Notes: generated by a model from the letters alone, not told the origin. A DNA stretch of 64,000 nucleotides from Pseudomonas oleovorans subsp. oleovorans (GCF_002197815.1 NZ_NIUB01000009.1:81701-145700), one strand, 5' to 3'. Shown: positions 34,180 to 47,247, counted from the stretch's first letter. A program made the numbers and translations.

Positions 34180-34223
34180 GGATCAGAAGATTCCTGAATT
34201 GCGAAATATAGAAGGCACGAAGC

Positions 34224-34366
34224 CGAAGGTGTTTACAAAGCAGCGAGCGAAGGTCAGGCAAGGCGAAAACAGTCGAAAAAGCGCAGTGTACGAGCTGTAC
34301 GTGAGCATTTTGAGGCTGGTTTCAACGCAGCATGGCCGAGAGCAGCAATTTGTAGACGCCCTCTAA
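34224..34366. repeat. Copy 1 of a MITE-like intergenic repeat
   Basis: The left end GAAGGTGTTTACAAA and right end TTTGTAGACGCCCTCT are imperfect inverted repeats. The internal GTGAGCATTTTGAGGCTGGT and TTTCAACGCAGCATGGC parts match the second copy at 40075-40262. No coding capacity. It lies in the spacer upstream of topA. Confidence 0.7.
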
Positions 34367-34421
34367 GGCCCCGCTATATATAGTGGTGACCAAGCGAAGG
34401 TCAAGCGCAGGGGCTGCGCAG

Positions 34422-34664
34422 TCAGACTTGCGAAGCGCCGATGGGGCTGACTTCGGCCTGAATCAAAGCAAAGCGTGGAACGCGCTCGCCGTCCACTTCG
34501 ATCTCTTCACAGAACATGCTCAGCGGCCTTACCCACAAGCCAAACTCGCCATACAGCGCTTGGTAGACCACCACCTCTTCCTCGTTCTCGGAATGGCGGG
34601 CCACCCCGAATACGCGGTACTGCGGACCTTTGTAGTGGCGATAGAGTCCTGGCTGCAACTGCAT
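34422..34664 (-). CDS. DUF1653-family small protein
   Basis: This 80-residue protein starts MQLQPGLYRHYKGPQYRVFG at 34664; a frame open to 34799 would run back through the fadA terminator and is rejected. The pattern GLYRHYKGPQYRVFGVARHSENEEEVVVYQALYG is DUF1653. Function unknown. It follows fadA beyond a terminator. Confidence 0.85.
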   Translation of the reverse strand: MQLQPGLYRHYKGPQYRVFGVARHSENEEEVVVYQALYGEFGLWVRPLSMFCEEIEVDGERVPRFALIQAEVSPIGASQV

Positions 34665-34698
34665 GAGCGGTTCCCAATATAAAAAGCCGTAAAAAGCA

Positions 34699-34723
34699 AA
34701 ACCGGGGCACTGGGCCCCGGTTT
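34699..34723 (-). terminator. fadBA operon terminator
   Basis: AACCGGGGC/GCCCCGGTT forms a 9-bp stem around a short loop, followed by T-rich sequence (TTTTGCTTTTT) on the minus strand, 15 bp after the fadA stop. Confidence 0.8.
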
Positions 34724-34737
34724 CTGTCCGCTGACGC

Positions 34738-35943
<1,206 letters not shown>

Positions 35944-38091
35944 TTAACCGAAGAACTTCTGGCCCTTGGCGGCCATTTCGCGAAGTTTTGCGGTCGGGTG
36001 GTACAGGGCGCCCAGCTCGGCATACTTGTCAGCCAGGGCGACGAATTCAGCCACACCGATGGAATCGATGTAGCGCAGCGCACCGCCACGGAAGGGAGGG
36101 AAGCCGATACCGTAGATCAGGCCCATGTCGGCCTCGGCTGCGGTGTCGACGATGCCGTCTTCCAGGCAACGAACGGTTTCCATGCACAGCGGGATCATCA
36201 TGAAGTTGATGATGTCCTCGTCGGTGACTTCGCGCTCTTCGACCACGATGGACTTGAGCAGCTCATAAGCCGCCGGGTCGGAGACCTTCTTCGGCTTGCC
36301 GCGCTTGTCGGTTTCGTAGGCGTAGAAGCCTTTGCCATTCTTCTGGCCCAGGCGATTGGCTTCGTACATCACGTCGACGGCGGTCTTGCCTTCCACGGCC
36401 ATGCGATCCGGGAAGCCTTCGGCCATCACGTCACGGCCGTGGTGGCCGGTGTCGATGCCGACCACGTCGGACAGATAAGCCGGGCCCATGGGCCAGCCGA
36501 ACTTCTCCATCACCTTGTCGATACGCACGAAGTCGACGCCGAAGCCCAGCAGCTTGGAGAAGCCGCCGAAGTACGGGAACAGCACGCGGTTGACCAAAAA
36601 GCCCGGGCAGTCGTTGACCACGATCGGGTTCTTGCCCATCTTCTTGGCGTAGGCAACGGTAGTGGCCACGGCCACTTCGCTGGACTTCTCGCCACGGATC
36701 ACTTCCACCAGCGGCATCATGTGTACCGGGTTGAAGAAGTGCATGCCGACGAAGTTTTCCGGACGCTTGAGCGCCTGGGCCAGCAGGGAGATGGAGATGG
36801 TCGAGGTGTTGGAGGCCAGGATGGCGTCTTCACGCACGACTTCTTCCACTTCGGCCAGCACGATCTGCTTGACCTTGGGGTTCTCGACCACGGCTTCGAC
36901 GACGATGTCGACGTTGCCGAAATCACCGTAGGACATGGTCGGACGGATGGCGTTGAGCGCCTCGGCCATCTTCGCCGGGGTCATGCGACCCTTCTCGACG
37001 CGCTTGCCGAGCAGCTTGGAAGCCTCGTTCAAGCCCATCTGGATACCCTCTTCACGGATATCCTTCATCAGGATCGGCGTACCTTTGGAGGCCGACTGGT
37101 AGGCAATACCACCGCCCATGATGCCGGCGCCGAGCACGGCAGCCAGTTTCACGTCACGGGCGATTTCGTCGTGCTGCTTGGCTTTCTTCTTCAGCTCCTG
37201 ATCGTTGAGGAACAGACCGATCAGGCTTTCAGCGACCGAGGTCTTGGCCAGCTTGACGAAGCCGGCGGCCTCGACTTCCAGCGCCTTGTCGCGGCCGAAG
37301 TTGGCGGCTTTCTGAATGGTCTTGATCGCCTCGACCGGCGCCGGGTAGTTCGGGCCGGCCTGACCAGCGACGAAGCCCTTGGCTGTCTCGAAGCACATCA
37401 TCTGCTCGATGGCGTTGAGCTTGAGCTTTTCCAGCTTGGGCTGGCGCTTGGCCTTGTAGTCCAGCTCGCCGGAAATGGCGCGCTTGACCAGATCCAGCGC
37501 AGCGGCCTGCAGTTTATCTGCGCTGACCACGGCATCGACGGCGCCCACTTTCAGCGCGTCTTCGGCACGGTTTTCCTTGCCGGAGGCGATCCACTCGATA
37601 GCGTTGTCGGTACCGATCACACGCGGCAGACGCACGGTACCGCCGAAGCCCGGGTAGATGCCCAGCTTAACTTCCGGCAGACCGATCTTGGCGCTGTCGC
37701 TCATGACGCGGTAGTCGGCAGCCAGGCACATCTCGAAACCGCCACCCAGGGCGATGCCGTTGATGGCGACGACGGTTGGCACGGCGAGGTCTTCGAAATC
37801 ACTGAAGATCTTGTTGGCTTCCAGGTTGCCAGCCACCAGCTCTGTGTCGGGCAGCTTGAAGTTGTCGACGAACTCGGTGATATCGGCGCCGACGATGAAC
37901 ACGTCCTTGCCACTGGTTACAATCACGCCCTTGATCGAACCGTCAGCCTTGATCGCGTCGACGGAGGCGCGCAGCTCGTTGAGGGTAAGACGGTTGAATT
38001 TGTTGACGGACTCACCCTTGAGGTCGAACTTCAATTCGACGATGCCGCTCTCAAGAGCCTTAACCGTGATGGCTTTACCTTCGTAAATCAT
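35944..38091 (-). CDS. fadB: Fatty-acid oxidation complex alpha subunit FadB
   Basis: This 715-residue multifunctional protein has an N-terminal enoyl-CoA hydratase/isomerase ([40 protein letters not shown]) and a C-terminal 3-hydroxyacyl-CoA dehydrogenase ([36 protein letters not shown]). The start [16 protein letters not shown] at 38091 has GGAG eight bases upstream; the frame open to 38223 is rejected. It is the first gene of fadBA. A candidate PsrA site lies about 165 bp upstream. Confidence 0.98.
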   Translation of the reverse strand: MIYEGKAITVKALESGIVELKFDLKGESVNKFNRLTLNELRASVDAIKADGSIKGVIVTSGKDVFIVGADITEFVDNFKLPDTELVAGNLEANKIFSDFEDLAVPTVVAINGIALGGGFEMCLAADYRVMSDSAKIGLPEVKLGIYPGFGGTVRLPRVIGTDNAIEWIASGKENRAEDALKVGAVDAVVSADKLQAAALDLVKRAISGELDYKAKRQPKLEKLKLNAIEQMMCFETAKGFVAGQAGPNYPAPVEAIKTIQKAANFGRDKALEVEAAGFVKLAKTSVAESLIGLFLNDQELKKKAKQHDEIARDVKLAAVLGAGIMGGGIAYQSASKGTPILMKDIREEGIQMGLNEASKLLGKRVEKGRMTPAKMAEALNAIRPTMSYGDFGNVDIVVEAVVENPKVKQIVLAEVEEVVREDAILASNTSTISISLLAQALKRPENFVGMHFFNPVHMMPLVEVIRGEKSSEVAVATTVAYAKKMGKNPIVVNDCPGFLVNRVLFPYFGGFSKLLGFGVDFVRIDKVMEKFGWPMGPAYLSDVVGIDTGHHGRDVMAEGFPDRMAVEGKTAVDVMYEANRLGQKNGKGFYAYETDKRGKPKKVSDPAAYELLKSIVVEEREVTDEDIINFMMIPLCMETVRCLEDGIVDTAAEADMGLIYGIGFPPFRGGALRYIDSIGVAEFVALADKYAELGALYHPTAKLREMAAKGQKFFG

Positions 38092-38560
38092 CAACTGATC
38101 TCCACGGTATGGAAGCTGAACAGTACACATCGGAGCCAACCGGCAGGCCAGCCCGCGGCAGCGCCGCACAAGCATAGCCCCAATCGGTACGACATACCCA
38201 CCGACGCGATATTCGGGTTGCATATGGCGTGCCTAACAAGGCAAACGCTCAATTCATACGCCCGTTTGATTTGGGTGTGCACACCTTCAGGGAAAAGCCT
38301 GCACTTGTCAATTAGCCTCTTTTCGTCGATTTCCCGACTTTTTCTGCAGGCCCGGTCATTCGTGGCCTCCAGCCGGACCCGATAAACAGCGTCAATAACG
38401 CACCATTGCGAGGGTCTTCCTGCTTGGTATAGACACGCCAAGGCGCCTAGCCAAATCGCCCCGCTGCGGGTACAGTCGTCTCACTTTCAGCTGGCACAGC
38501 GCCACCTGAGGGCAACACAAAAACAAATCGAGCCCCACGATGGGCCACACGGAGTCGCCA
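38092..38560. other. Divergent spacer between fadB and the gene at 38561
   Basis: This 469-bp region should carry the fadBA promoter and that of the rightward gene. Apart from the PsrA-like site I see no strong hairpin, repeat or coding frame. Confidence 0.4.
38255..38268. promoter_or_regulatory. Candidate PsrA site upstream of fadBA
   Basis: CATAC-GCCC-GTTTG differs from the PsrA motif CAAAC-N4-GTTTG by one base. An extra half-site CAAACG is at 38242-38247. PsrA is known to repress fadBA in P. aeruginosa, so a site is expected here. Confidence 0.5.
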
Positions 38561-39382
38561 ATGTCGAGCCGCCGTTCGCTTGCATTTCCCCTGAGCGCCC
38601 TGCTCTTTTTCGTCTTCACGTCGCTCTCCTCCACCTTGCTCAGCGCTGCGCCAGCCGATGATCTGCTGCGTCTGCACCAACTGCGCCTGGCAACCCAGAA
38701 AAGCCTGGGCCACTTCTACATGTATAACGGCATGGAAGGCGATCAGCGCTACGCACGAATGATTAGCGAGTCCCTTCAGGAAGGCCAATCGCACCTGGAC
38801 GGCCTGGGCGAAATGCCCGGCGATGCAAGCAAGGCACTACGCGCGCAGCTGCAAACCAATTGGCAAAGTTATCGCAGCGGGCTCCAGGCACTGATGGAAG
38901 CCATGCGCAGCCAGGGCTTCACCGACCTGCAACCCGTCGCCGATCTGGCCGAGAACAACCAACGCATCATGGCCATTGGTCAGGAGCTGTATCAGAAGAT
39001 TCAGCAAGAAAGCGGTTTCAGCGTACCGCAGCTGACGCAGAAGAGCCGTGAGCAGAGCCTGCTGATGCAGAATATCGCTCTGGACTACGCTTCACGCAGT
39101 GCCTCGGTCGGCGCCAGCTTCTTCGGCGGCGGTGAAGAACGCGCCATCGACGAGCTTGCCGGCGAATTCGCCAGCAAGCTGAACAACCTCAGCGCCGCCC
39201 AGCAGAACACCCCGGAGATCAATGCGGCCCTGAACTCCATCGGCACCAAATGGCGTTACATCGAGAAATCCCTGCGCAACTACAACGAAAACACCGTACC
39301 TTTCCTGATCAGCAAGTATTCCGACAGCATCATCGAAGGCCTGGAAGCCGTTGCCGCCCAGTACGCCACCAACCAACACTGA
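38561..39382 (+). CDS. Secreted conserved hypothetical protein, PilJ-N-like helical
   Basis: This 273-residue protein has a signal peptide (RSLAFPLSALLFFVFTSLSSTLLSAAP) and a helical mature part: LRLHQLRLATQKSLGHFYMY, LAENNQRIMAIGQELYQKIQ and SREQSLLMQNIALDYASRSA. It resembles the periplasmic sensor helices of type IV pili chemoreceptor or nitrate-sensor domains, but has no output domain. I chose MSSRRSLAF at 38561 because GGAG lies six bases upstream. Function unknown. A terminator follows at 39418-39441. Confidence 0.65.
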   Translation: MSSRRSLAFPLSALLFFVFTSLSSTLLSAAPADDLLRLHQLRLATQKSLGHFYMYNGMEGDQRYARMISESLQEGQSHLDGLGEMPGDASKALRAQLQTNWQSYRSGLQALMEAMRSQGFTDLQPVADLAENNQRIMAIGQELYQKIQQESGFSVPQLTQKSREQSLLMQNIALDYASRSASVGASFFGGGEERAIDELAGEFASKLNNLSAAQQNTPEINAALNSIGTKWRYIEKSLRNYNENTVPFLISKYSDSIIEGLEAVAAQYATNQH

Positions 39383-39417
39383 TGCTCCATGTTTCCGGCC
39401 TGCCTGGCCCAACTCTT

Positions 39418-39441
39418 GCCCGGTGCTAGCACCGGGCTTTT
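39418..39441 (+). terminator. Rho-independent terminator
   Basis: GCCCGGTG-CTAG-CACCGGGC is a perfect palindrome followed by TTTTCTTT, 35 bp after the stop at 39382. Confidence 0.85.
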
Positions 39442-39531
39442 CTTTGCCTTTTTCACGACCAGTCGCCCTATCCCACACAATGGGGCCATACTTGAGACAG
39501 AGCCATTTGCCCCCTTAAGGAGGAGTTCCCC

Positions 39532-39981
39532 ATGCCCTACCAGCACATTCTGGTCGCCGTCGACCTGACCGAGGAATGCGACCCTGTCGTGACACGTGCG
39601 CAGAAGCTGGCGAAGGCCAGTGGCGCCAAGATGTCTCTGGTGCATATCGTCGAACCCATGGCCATGGCCTTCGGTGGTGACGTGCCGATGGATCTGTCGA
39701 TGCTGCAGCAACAACAGTTCGAGCAGGCACGCGAGCGCCTGGACAGCTTTACCGACAAGTACCCGGAACTCACCGCTGATCAGCGTCACCTGGCCTACGG
39801 GCAACCGCGCCAGGAAATTCACCGACTGGCCGAAGAACAGGGTTGCGACCTGATCGTGGTCGGCAGCCATGGCCGCCATGGCCTGGCGCTGTTGCTGGGC
39901 TCGACCGCCAATGACGTACTGCACGGCGCGCCCTGCGATGTACTCGCAGTGCGCCTGAAGAAAGGCGAAAAAGGCGTTTGA
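39532..39981 (+). CDS. Universal stress protein UspA family
   Basis: This 149-residue single-domain Usp starts MPYQHILVAVDLTEECDPVV, with AGGAGG upstream. The C-terminal nucleotide-binding loop GSHGRHGLALLLGSTANDVL indicates an ATP-binding type. Its role is in stress endurance; the precise function is not readable. A REP-type hairpin with a T-run follows and probably terminates it. Confidence 0.93.
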   Translation: MPYQHILVAVDLTEECDPVVTRAQKLAKASGAKMSLVHIVEPMAMAFGGDVPMDLSMLQQQQFEQARERLDSFTDKYPELTADQRHLAYGQPRQEIHRLAEEQGCDLIVVGSHGRHGLALLLGSTANDVLHGAPCDVLAVRLKKGEKGV

Positions 39982-39985
39982 GATC

Positions 39986-40064
39986 GCGTCGCGGCTGAAG
40001 CCCCTCCCACAGTAGCCGCGTTGGCTCTGCCCGTGGGAGGCGCTTCAGCGGCGAGCTTTTTTGG
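39986..40064 (+). repeat. REP element acting as likely uspA terminator
   Basis: GTCGCGGCTGAAGCCCCTCC near 39992 pairs with GGGAGGCGCTTCAGCGGCGAGC near 40036-40056, immediately followed by TTTTTT. It is the same REP type as at 63416-63480. Location 10-80 bp after the uspA stop suits a terminator. Confidence 0.7.
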
Positions 40065-40074
40065 CTTCGGCCTT

Positions 40075-40262
40075 AGAGGGTGTTTACAAGATAGGCGAAC
40101 GAAGGCAAGACAATACCGATGGCGGCCCCGCAAAAACGATCGAGAAACGGTCGGAGTCGCGGTCGACTTTACGTGCTGTAAATGAGCATTTCGACTGGGC
40201 TCGCACGCGAGATCGTTTTCAACACAGTATTGCCAAGTGCAGCCATTTTGTAGACACCCTCT
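40075..40262. repeat. Copy 2 of a MITE-like intergenic repeat
   Basis: The ends AGAGGGTGTTTACAA (40075-40089) and TTGTAGACACCCTCT (40248-40262) are inverted repeats matching at 14 of 15 positions. The interior shares GAGCATTT and TTTTCAACACAGTATTGCC-like blocks with the copy at 34224. It is 188 bp, non-coding, and its right end touches the stop codon of the next gene. Confidence 0.75.
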
Positions 40263-40948
40263 TACTCGAACGAATCGCCCGCGCTCATGACCAGCGGGCG
40301 AATCTTCTGCAGCTGGGTTTCCAGTGACACCGTCATGCTCGATGACATCGAGAAGAAGGTGAGGAAGGCCTTGAGGTTGGAGTCGCCTTCACAGGTGTCG
40401 TGAATGCGCTGCCAGAAAGCCTGATTGACCAGCTTCAGTTGCTGGAACAGGCGCACCAGTCCTTTCAGCTCCCAATCGGCCAGACGCCCCTCGCGCATGT
40501 TGAAATACTGCCGCGTCAGGTACAGCGATACCGCGCGCAGGATAAATTCCTGATTGTTGGCAAAGGGCAGATGGTGCTGCGCCATAGGTTTCAGGCGCGC
40601 CAGTACCGGACAGGCGCTGGTGGCCATGATGACCCCGAGCAGCGCACGCAGGCCCTCCTCCAGGCCGACCTGCTTGGTGTACTCACGCTCCGGTGTGCGC
40701 ACCCAAACGCTGGCCTTCTTGAAGGCTGGCAGGCCACGAAAATCCTCGATCACCCGATGCAGATCGACCGCTGCCGGACAATGACTGAACTGCTCGCGAC
40801 TCAGCGGACAATTGCTGCATTGCTGATGTTCAAGGCGCGTCCAGGCGGGGGCCTGTTGCGCCTGGACGGGGTCATATTCGCGGTTCAGCTCGATCCGGTA
40901 GCTGAACTGATGATTGTCGTCGAGAGTAATACGGTACTCGATGGCCAT
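40262..40948 (-). CDS. Conserved hypothetical protein with a cysteine cluster
   Basis: This 228-residue protein starts MAIEYRITLDDNHQFSYRIE and carries QQCSNCPLSREQFSHCPAAV, a CxxC...C cluster that could bind a metal or iron-sulfur centre. The remainder is helical (LYLTRQYFNMREGRLADWEL). No membrane segment. A DUF6901-like label came to mind but is uncertain. It is 18 bp downstream of the ABC-F gene. Confidence 0.7.
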   Translation of the reverse strand: MAIEYRITLDDNHQFSYRIELNREYDPVQAQQAPAWTRLEHQQCSNCPLSREQFSHCPAAVDLHRVIEDFRGLPAFKKASVWVRTPEREYTKQVGLEEGLRALLGVIMATSACPVLARLKPMAQHHLPFANNQEFILRAVSLYLTRQYFNMREGRLADWELKGLVRLFQQLKLVNQAFWQRIHDTCEGDSNLKAFLTFFSMSSSMTVSLETQLQKIRPLVMSAGDSFE

Positions 40949-40966
40949 TGCCCGTTCGTTCCTTCA

Positions 40967-42892
<1,926 letters not shown>

Positions 42893-43117
42893 GGGCATCT
42901 CCAGAAACAGGCGGCGCATTCTACCCGAGTTACCAGCCGGCTGTTGCCGTTTCCACCGAGGTGACAGGCAGGACACCGACAGTCCTCCTGGCGCATTTTT
43001 TCTGTATGTGTCCATCTGGCCCGACGGCATTCACCGCACCCCGATGAAGCGCTAAGCTAGAGCTATGCAACGACACGGACCGTGTTGCCCCATACCTCTG
43101 CTTCTCCTGGAAATGCC

Positions 43118-45046
43118 ATGCGCAGTCGCTTTCTCTCTGTAGTTTCCTGTCTGATTCTCACCGCCACCGGCATCGCCGGTGTCGAAGCTGCCAGCCTCAC
43201 CCAGCAGCGCCAGTACTATGATGAGGCCAAGCAGGCCTTGGCCAAGGGCGACAGTGGCCCTTATCGCCAGTATGCCAGCGCGCTACGCGATTACCCGCTG
43301 ACGCCTTATCTGGCCTATGACGAGCTGACCAACCGGCTCAAGTCGGCCAGCAATGCCGAGATCGAGAAATTTCTCGCCGAACATGGCGACCTGCCCCAGG
43401 TCAACTGGATGAAACTGCGCTGGCTGCGCTGGCTGGCCGAGCGTGGCGACTGGAAACCCTTTCTCGACCATTACGACCCGGCGCTCAACTTCACCGAACT
43501 GGATTGCCTGTATGGCCAGTACCAGCTCAGCCACGGCCTGACTGCCGAAGGCAACGCCACTGCCGAGAAGCTCTGGCTGGTGGGCAAATCCCAGCCCAAC
43601 GCCTGTGACCCCCTGTTCGAACGCTGGGCCGCCAATGGCCAGCTCACCGAACAGCGCCGCTGGCAGCGCACCAAACTGGCGGTGGAAAGCGGCAACTACG
43701 GCTTGGCCAACTTCCTGATCAAGGGCATGCCAACGCTTGGCGAGCGCGGCAAGCTGATGGTCGAGGTCGCACAGAAACCGCAACTGCTGAAAAACACCGC
43801 GCGTTTCGCTCCAGCCGATGACGCCATGAGCGACGTGGTAGGCCTCGGCCTGCGCCGCCTGGCCCGGCAGAACCCCGAAGACGCCCTGGCCCTGCTCGAC
43901 GGCTACGCCCAGCGCATGAAGTTCTCCTCGGACGAACAGGTCGCCATCGCCCGCCAGATCGGCCTACGTCTGGCACAACGCTTCGACCTGCGCGGCCTGC
44001 AAGTCATGGCCAAGTACGACCCGCAACTGCGTGACAACACCGTCAGCGAATGGCGCGCGCGTCTGTTGCTGCGTCACGGCCGCTGGGAAGAGGTCTACCA
44101 GTTGACCCAGAACATGCCGTCCGACCTGGCCAGCAGCAACCGCTGGCGCTATTGGAATGCACGCAGCCTGCAATTGGCACAACCCAACAGCCAGCAACCG
44201 GCGGTGCTGTTCCAGGCACTGGCCAAGGAACGCGACTTCTACGGTTTCATGGCCGCCGATCAGGTCAAGGCGCCTTACGCCCTGAATAACCAGCCGCTGG
44301 CGCTCGATCCCAAGGTGGTGCAGAAGGTACGCAATACCGCCGGAATCAAGCGCGCGATGGAGTTCCATGCACGCGGCCAGATCGTCGATGGGCGCCGCGA
44401 GTGGTATCACGTCAGCCGCCTGCTCAGCCGTGACGAACTGGTGGCCCAGGCGCGCCTGGCCTATGAAATGGAATGGTACTTCCCGGCCATCCGCACCATC
44501 AGCCAGGCCCAATACTGGGACGACCTGGAAGTACGCTTCCCCATGGCCCATCGCAACGAGTTGGTACGCGAAGCCAAGCGCCGTGACCTGCATTCGAGCT
44601 GGGTGTTTGCCATTACCCGCCAGGAAAGCGCGTTCATGGCCGACGCCCGCTCCCATGCCGGCGCCATGGGCCTGATGCAGCTGATGCCGGCCACTGCCAA
44701 GGAAACCGCGCGCAAGTTCGGCATTCCCCTGGCTTCACCGCAGCAGGTACTCAACCCGGACACCAATATCCAGCTTGGCGCTGCGTACCTGAGCCAGGTA
44801 TATGGCCAGTTCAACGGCAACCGCGTACTTGCGTCGGCCGCCTATAACGCCGGCCCCGGCCGCGTGCGCCAGTGGCTGCGCGGCGCCAATCACCTCAGTT
44901 ATGACGTCTGGGTGGAGAACATCCCGTTCGACGAAACCCGCCAGTACGTGCAGAACGTGCTGTCCTACTCGGTGATCTACGGCCAGAAACTCAACGCGCC
45001 GCACCCGTTGGTGGCATGGAACGAGCGTTACTTCGACGATCAGTAA
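43118..45046 (+). CDS. slt: Soluble lytic murein transglycosylase Slt
   Basis: This 642-residue periplasmic enzyme cleaves peptidoglycan to 1,6-anhydro-muropeptides. The signal peptide is MRSRFLSVVSCLILTATGIA. A long alpha-superhelical U-domain precedes the lysozyme-like domain, where the catalytic glutamate is about residue 503 in ITRQESAFMADARSHAGAMG. GLMQLMPATAKETARKFG and ASAAYNAGPGRVRQWLRG are diagnostic. Its products feed NagZ, also in this window. Confidence 0.97.
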   Translation: MRSRFLSVVSCLILTATGIAGVEAASLTQQRQYYDEAKQALAKGDSGPYRQYASALRDYPLTPYLAYDELTNRLKSASNAEIEKFLAEHGDLPQVNWMKLRWLRWLAERGDWKPFLDHYDPALNFTELDCLYGQYQLSHGLTAEGNATAEKLWLVGKSQPNACDPLFERWAANGQLTEQRRWQRTKLAVESGNYGLANFLIKGMPTLGERGKLMVEVAQKPQLLKNTARFAPADDAMSDVVGLGLRRLARQNPEDALALLDGYAQRMKFSSDEQVAIARQIGLRLAQRFDLRGLQVMAKYDPQLRDNTVSEWRARLLLRHGRWEEVYQLTQNMPSDLASSNRWRYWNARSLQLAQPNSQQPAVLFQALAKERDFYGFMAADQVKAPYALNNQPLALDPKVVQKVRNTAGIKRAMEFHARGQIVDGRREWYHVSRLLSRDELVAQARLAYEMEWYFPAIRTISQAQYWDDLEVRFPMAHRNELVREAKRRDLHSSWVFAITRQESAFMADARSHAGAMGLMQLMPATAKETARKFGIPLASPQQVLNPDTNIQLGAAYLSQVYGQFNGNRVLASAAYNAGPGRVRQWLRGANHLSYDVWVENIPFDETRQYVQNVLSYSVIYGQKLNAPHPLVAWNERYFDDQ

Positions 45047-45082
45047 AACTGCGTTAAGTGTTGGGGGTTAGTGCAAAGACCC

Positions 45083-45153
45083 GTAGGGTGGGCCGGGCGG
45101 TGCTCCGTTTTAGCCCACCACCGACGGTCTACGTGGGCTAAAGCCCACCCTAC
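45083..45153. repeat. Intergenic inverted repeat (GTAGGGTGGGC type)
   Basis: GTAGGGTGGGC (45083-45093) pairs with GCCCACCCTAC (45143-45153); an inner pair TAGCCCAC/GTGGGCTA is nested. A half copy occurs at 59473-59493. It lies 37 bp after slt. Confidence 0.75.
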
Positions 45154-45287
45154 AAAGCTCCGAGCCTTCCCGGAACTGCTTGACAACAGATAACGCAGAC
45201 ATAGCCAGCATCATAGGGACGCAGGGCAGCACTACGCTTTAACGCTGGGCTCAGCCCACTGCAGACACGAAGATTGCATCGCGCACC

Positions 45288-46094
45288 CTACTCCAGCACT
45301 TCGACCGTCATTCCGACCTGCAGCTCACCAACGCCTCGTGGCAGCAGATTCTGTCCGAAGTACACATCGCCATCACGCTCCCGATAAGTTTTGAGCGTTG
45401 CCAGCGGTTCGCGCTGTGCGTTGCGCTCGCCGCTCTGCGGATCGATGGTGGTGAGAATGCAGCGCGAACAACCCTTGGCTACCTCGAACTCCACTTCACC
45501 GATGCGGATGCGTTTCCAGCCATCCTCGGCATATGCCTCACTGCCGGTAACGACCAGATTGGGGCGGAAGCGCAGCATGGACAGCGGCTGCCCGACACGT
45601 TGCGAAAGATCGTCCAGCGATGCCTGGCCAATAAGCAACAGTGGAAAGCCATCGGCGAAGGCCACGCGATCCCCCGGCTGCGCATAGGCAGTGTCGACCT
45701 GGCGGGTGCGGCCTTCCGGCACCTGCACCAGGCGGCAAGGCTTGCCCAGCAAGTCGCTGAGCCAGGCGGCCGCTGCATCGCCGGCATCCGGCACGCGCAG
45801 GCTGTCACGCCAGACGACGACGCCACGCAGATCCTGCTCGGGGTCGGGCAGCGCCACGGACAGATCCTCACGACCCGGCGCACTCAAGGTAAGGCCACCG
45901 CGCGCATCGTACAGGGCGCTCAACTGGCTCATCTGCGGCAGCAGGCGTTGGGTGATGAAGCGGCCGTTGTCGGCGTCGACCAGCATCCAGCGCCGATCGC
46001 CATGCAGCCCAAGTCCGTCGACCGCACTGCGCTGCAAGGCCTCGCCGCGGCCGGACTTGAGCGGGTAACGGTACAGCCCCGAGAGACTCGGCAT
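45288..46094 (-). CDS. MOSC-domain protein, YcbX-like
   Basis: This 268-residue protein has an MOSC N-terminal beta-barrel (LSGLYRYPLKSGRGEALQRS; DRRWMLVDADNGRFITQRLL) and a C-terminal MOSC domain with the cysteine motif VAKGCSRCILTTIDPQSGER. YcbX homologues use molybdenum cofactor to reduce N-hydroxylated compounds. It has no ferredoxin domain, unlike E. coli YcbX, so it would need a partner. No signal peptide. Confidence 0.88.
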   Translation of the reverse strand: MPSLSGLYRYPLKSGRGEALQRSAVDGLGLHGDRRWMLVDADNGRFITQRLLPQMSQLSALYDARGGLTLSAPGREDLSVALPDPEQDLRGVVVWRDSLRVPDAGDAAAAWLSDLLGKPCRLVQVPEGRTRQVDTAYAQPGDRVAFADGFPLLLIGQASLDDLSQRVGQPLSMLRFRPNLVVTGSEAYAEDGWKRIRIGEVEFEVAKGCSRCILTTIDPQSGERNAQREPLATLKTYRERDGDVYFGQNLLPRGVGELQVGMTVEVLE

Positions 46095-46222
46095 GGGTCA
46101 GCTTCCTGTCGGCAAAACGCCGTTATACGAGCTGACGGCGATGCTCACAAGCACCGAGACCCAGAAAATATGCTGCGGTTCGACGGCAACGCCCGGCAGG
46201 TTTCACCCGCCCGGCAGCGACT

Positions 46223-47155
46223 TTAGCGAGGTTCGTCCAACTCGAGACGTTGACGAATCACGTCGACCAGCTTGTCCGGCTGGAACTTGGAGAGGAAATT
46301 GTCGCAGCCGACCTTCTTCACCATCGCCTCGTTGAAGCTACCCGACAGCGACGTGTGCAGCACCACGTAGAGATCCTTGAGGCGCGGGTCATTGCGAATT
46401 TCGCTGGTGAGACGATAGCCGTCCATTTCCGGCATCTCGGCATCGGTGAAGATCATCAGCAGCTTGTCGGTCATCACCTCGCCGGTGTCAGCCCACTTCT
46501 TCAGCTGGTTGAGGGCCTTCAGGCCGTCGCTGGCCATATGCAGGCGAATTCCTAGTTGCGACAGGGTATCGCGCAGTTGGCTGAGCGCCACGCTGGAATC
46601 ATCCACCAGCAGCACCTCGCGTCCACGCGCCTTTTCCAGCAGTGGATCGGCGAGCTTTTCTGCGGAGACCTTGGTGCTCATCGGCACGATCTCGGCCAGC
46701 ACCTTTTCCACGTCGATGACCTCGACGATCTGCTCGTCGACCTTGGTGATGGCGGTCAGGTAATGCTGACGGCCGGCACCACCGGGCGGTGGCTGGATCG
46801 ACTCCCAGTTGAGGTTGAGAATGCGATCGACGCTGCCGACCAGGAAAGCCTGTACCGAGCGGTTGTACTCGGTGACGATGATGGTGCTGCGCTCATCCGG
46901 CACCAGCGGACGCATGCCGATGGCCTGGGACAGGTCGATCACCGGCAGAGTCTGACCACGCAGGTTGACCACGCCGCAGACGAAGCGATGGCGCTGCGGC
47001 ATCAACGTCAGCTTGGGCAGTTGCAGGACTTCCTGCACCTTGAACACGTTGATGGCGAACAACTGCCGGCCAGCCAAGCGAAACATGAGAATTTCCAGAC
47101 GGTTCTCGCCGACCAGTTGCGTGCGTTGATCTACTGAATCGAGGATGCCGGCCAT
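46223..47155 (-). CDS. cheV: Chemotaxis coupling/response protein CheV
   Basis: This 310-residue protein has an N-terminal CheW domain (EILMFRLAGRQLFAINVFKV; FVCGVVNLRGQTLPVIDLSQ) and a C-terminal receiver domain (VLLVDDSSVALSQLRDTLSQ; IFTDAEMPEMDGYRLTSEIR) whose aspartate is phosphorylated by CheA. Two ATGs overlap; the second (MAGILDSVDQ, 47155) has GGAG at six bases and is preferred. No other chemotaxis gene is nearby. Confidence 0.95.
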   Translation of the reverse strand: MAGILDSVDQRTQLVGENRLEILMFRLAGRQLFAINVFKVQEVLQLPKLTLMPQRHRFVCGVVNLRGQTLPVIDLSQAIGMRPLVPDERSTIIVTEYNRSVQAFLVGSVDRILNLNWESIQPPPGGAGRQHYLTAITKVDEQIVEVIDVEKVLAEIVPMSTKVSAEKLADPLLEKARGREVLLVDDSSVALSQLRDTLSQLGIRLHMASDGLKALNQLKKWADTGEVMTDKLLMIFTDAEMPEMDGYRLTSEIRNDPRLKDLYVVLHTSLSGSFNEAMVKKVGCDNFLSKFQPDKLVDVIRQRLELDEPR

Positions 47156-47247
47156 CATGTGCTCCGAGGGATATAGGGTGATTCTAGTCTGCCGTTCGGG
47201 TTATCGGCGGACTGCCGGCAGACTGAAGCATTGCTGGCGCGCAGCCA

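Noticed and set aside
31660..34197. Long rightward open frame antisense to topA
   Set aside because: Shadow of topA in high-GC DNA; no family resemblance.
38242..38268. CAAACG...CGTTTG as a single PsrA palindrome
   Set aside because: The half-sites are 15 bp apart, outside the 2-4 bp spacing; the overlapping one-mismatch site is the better candidate.
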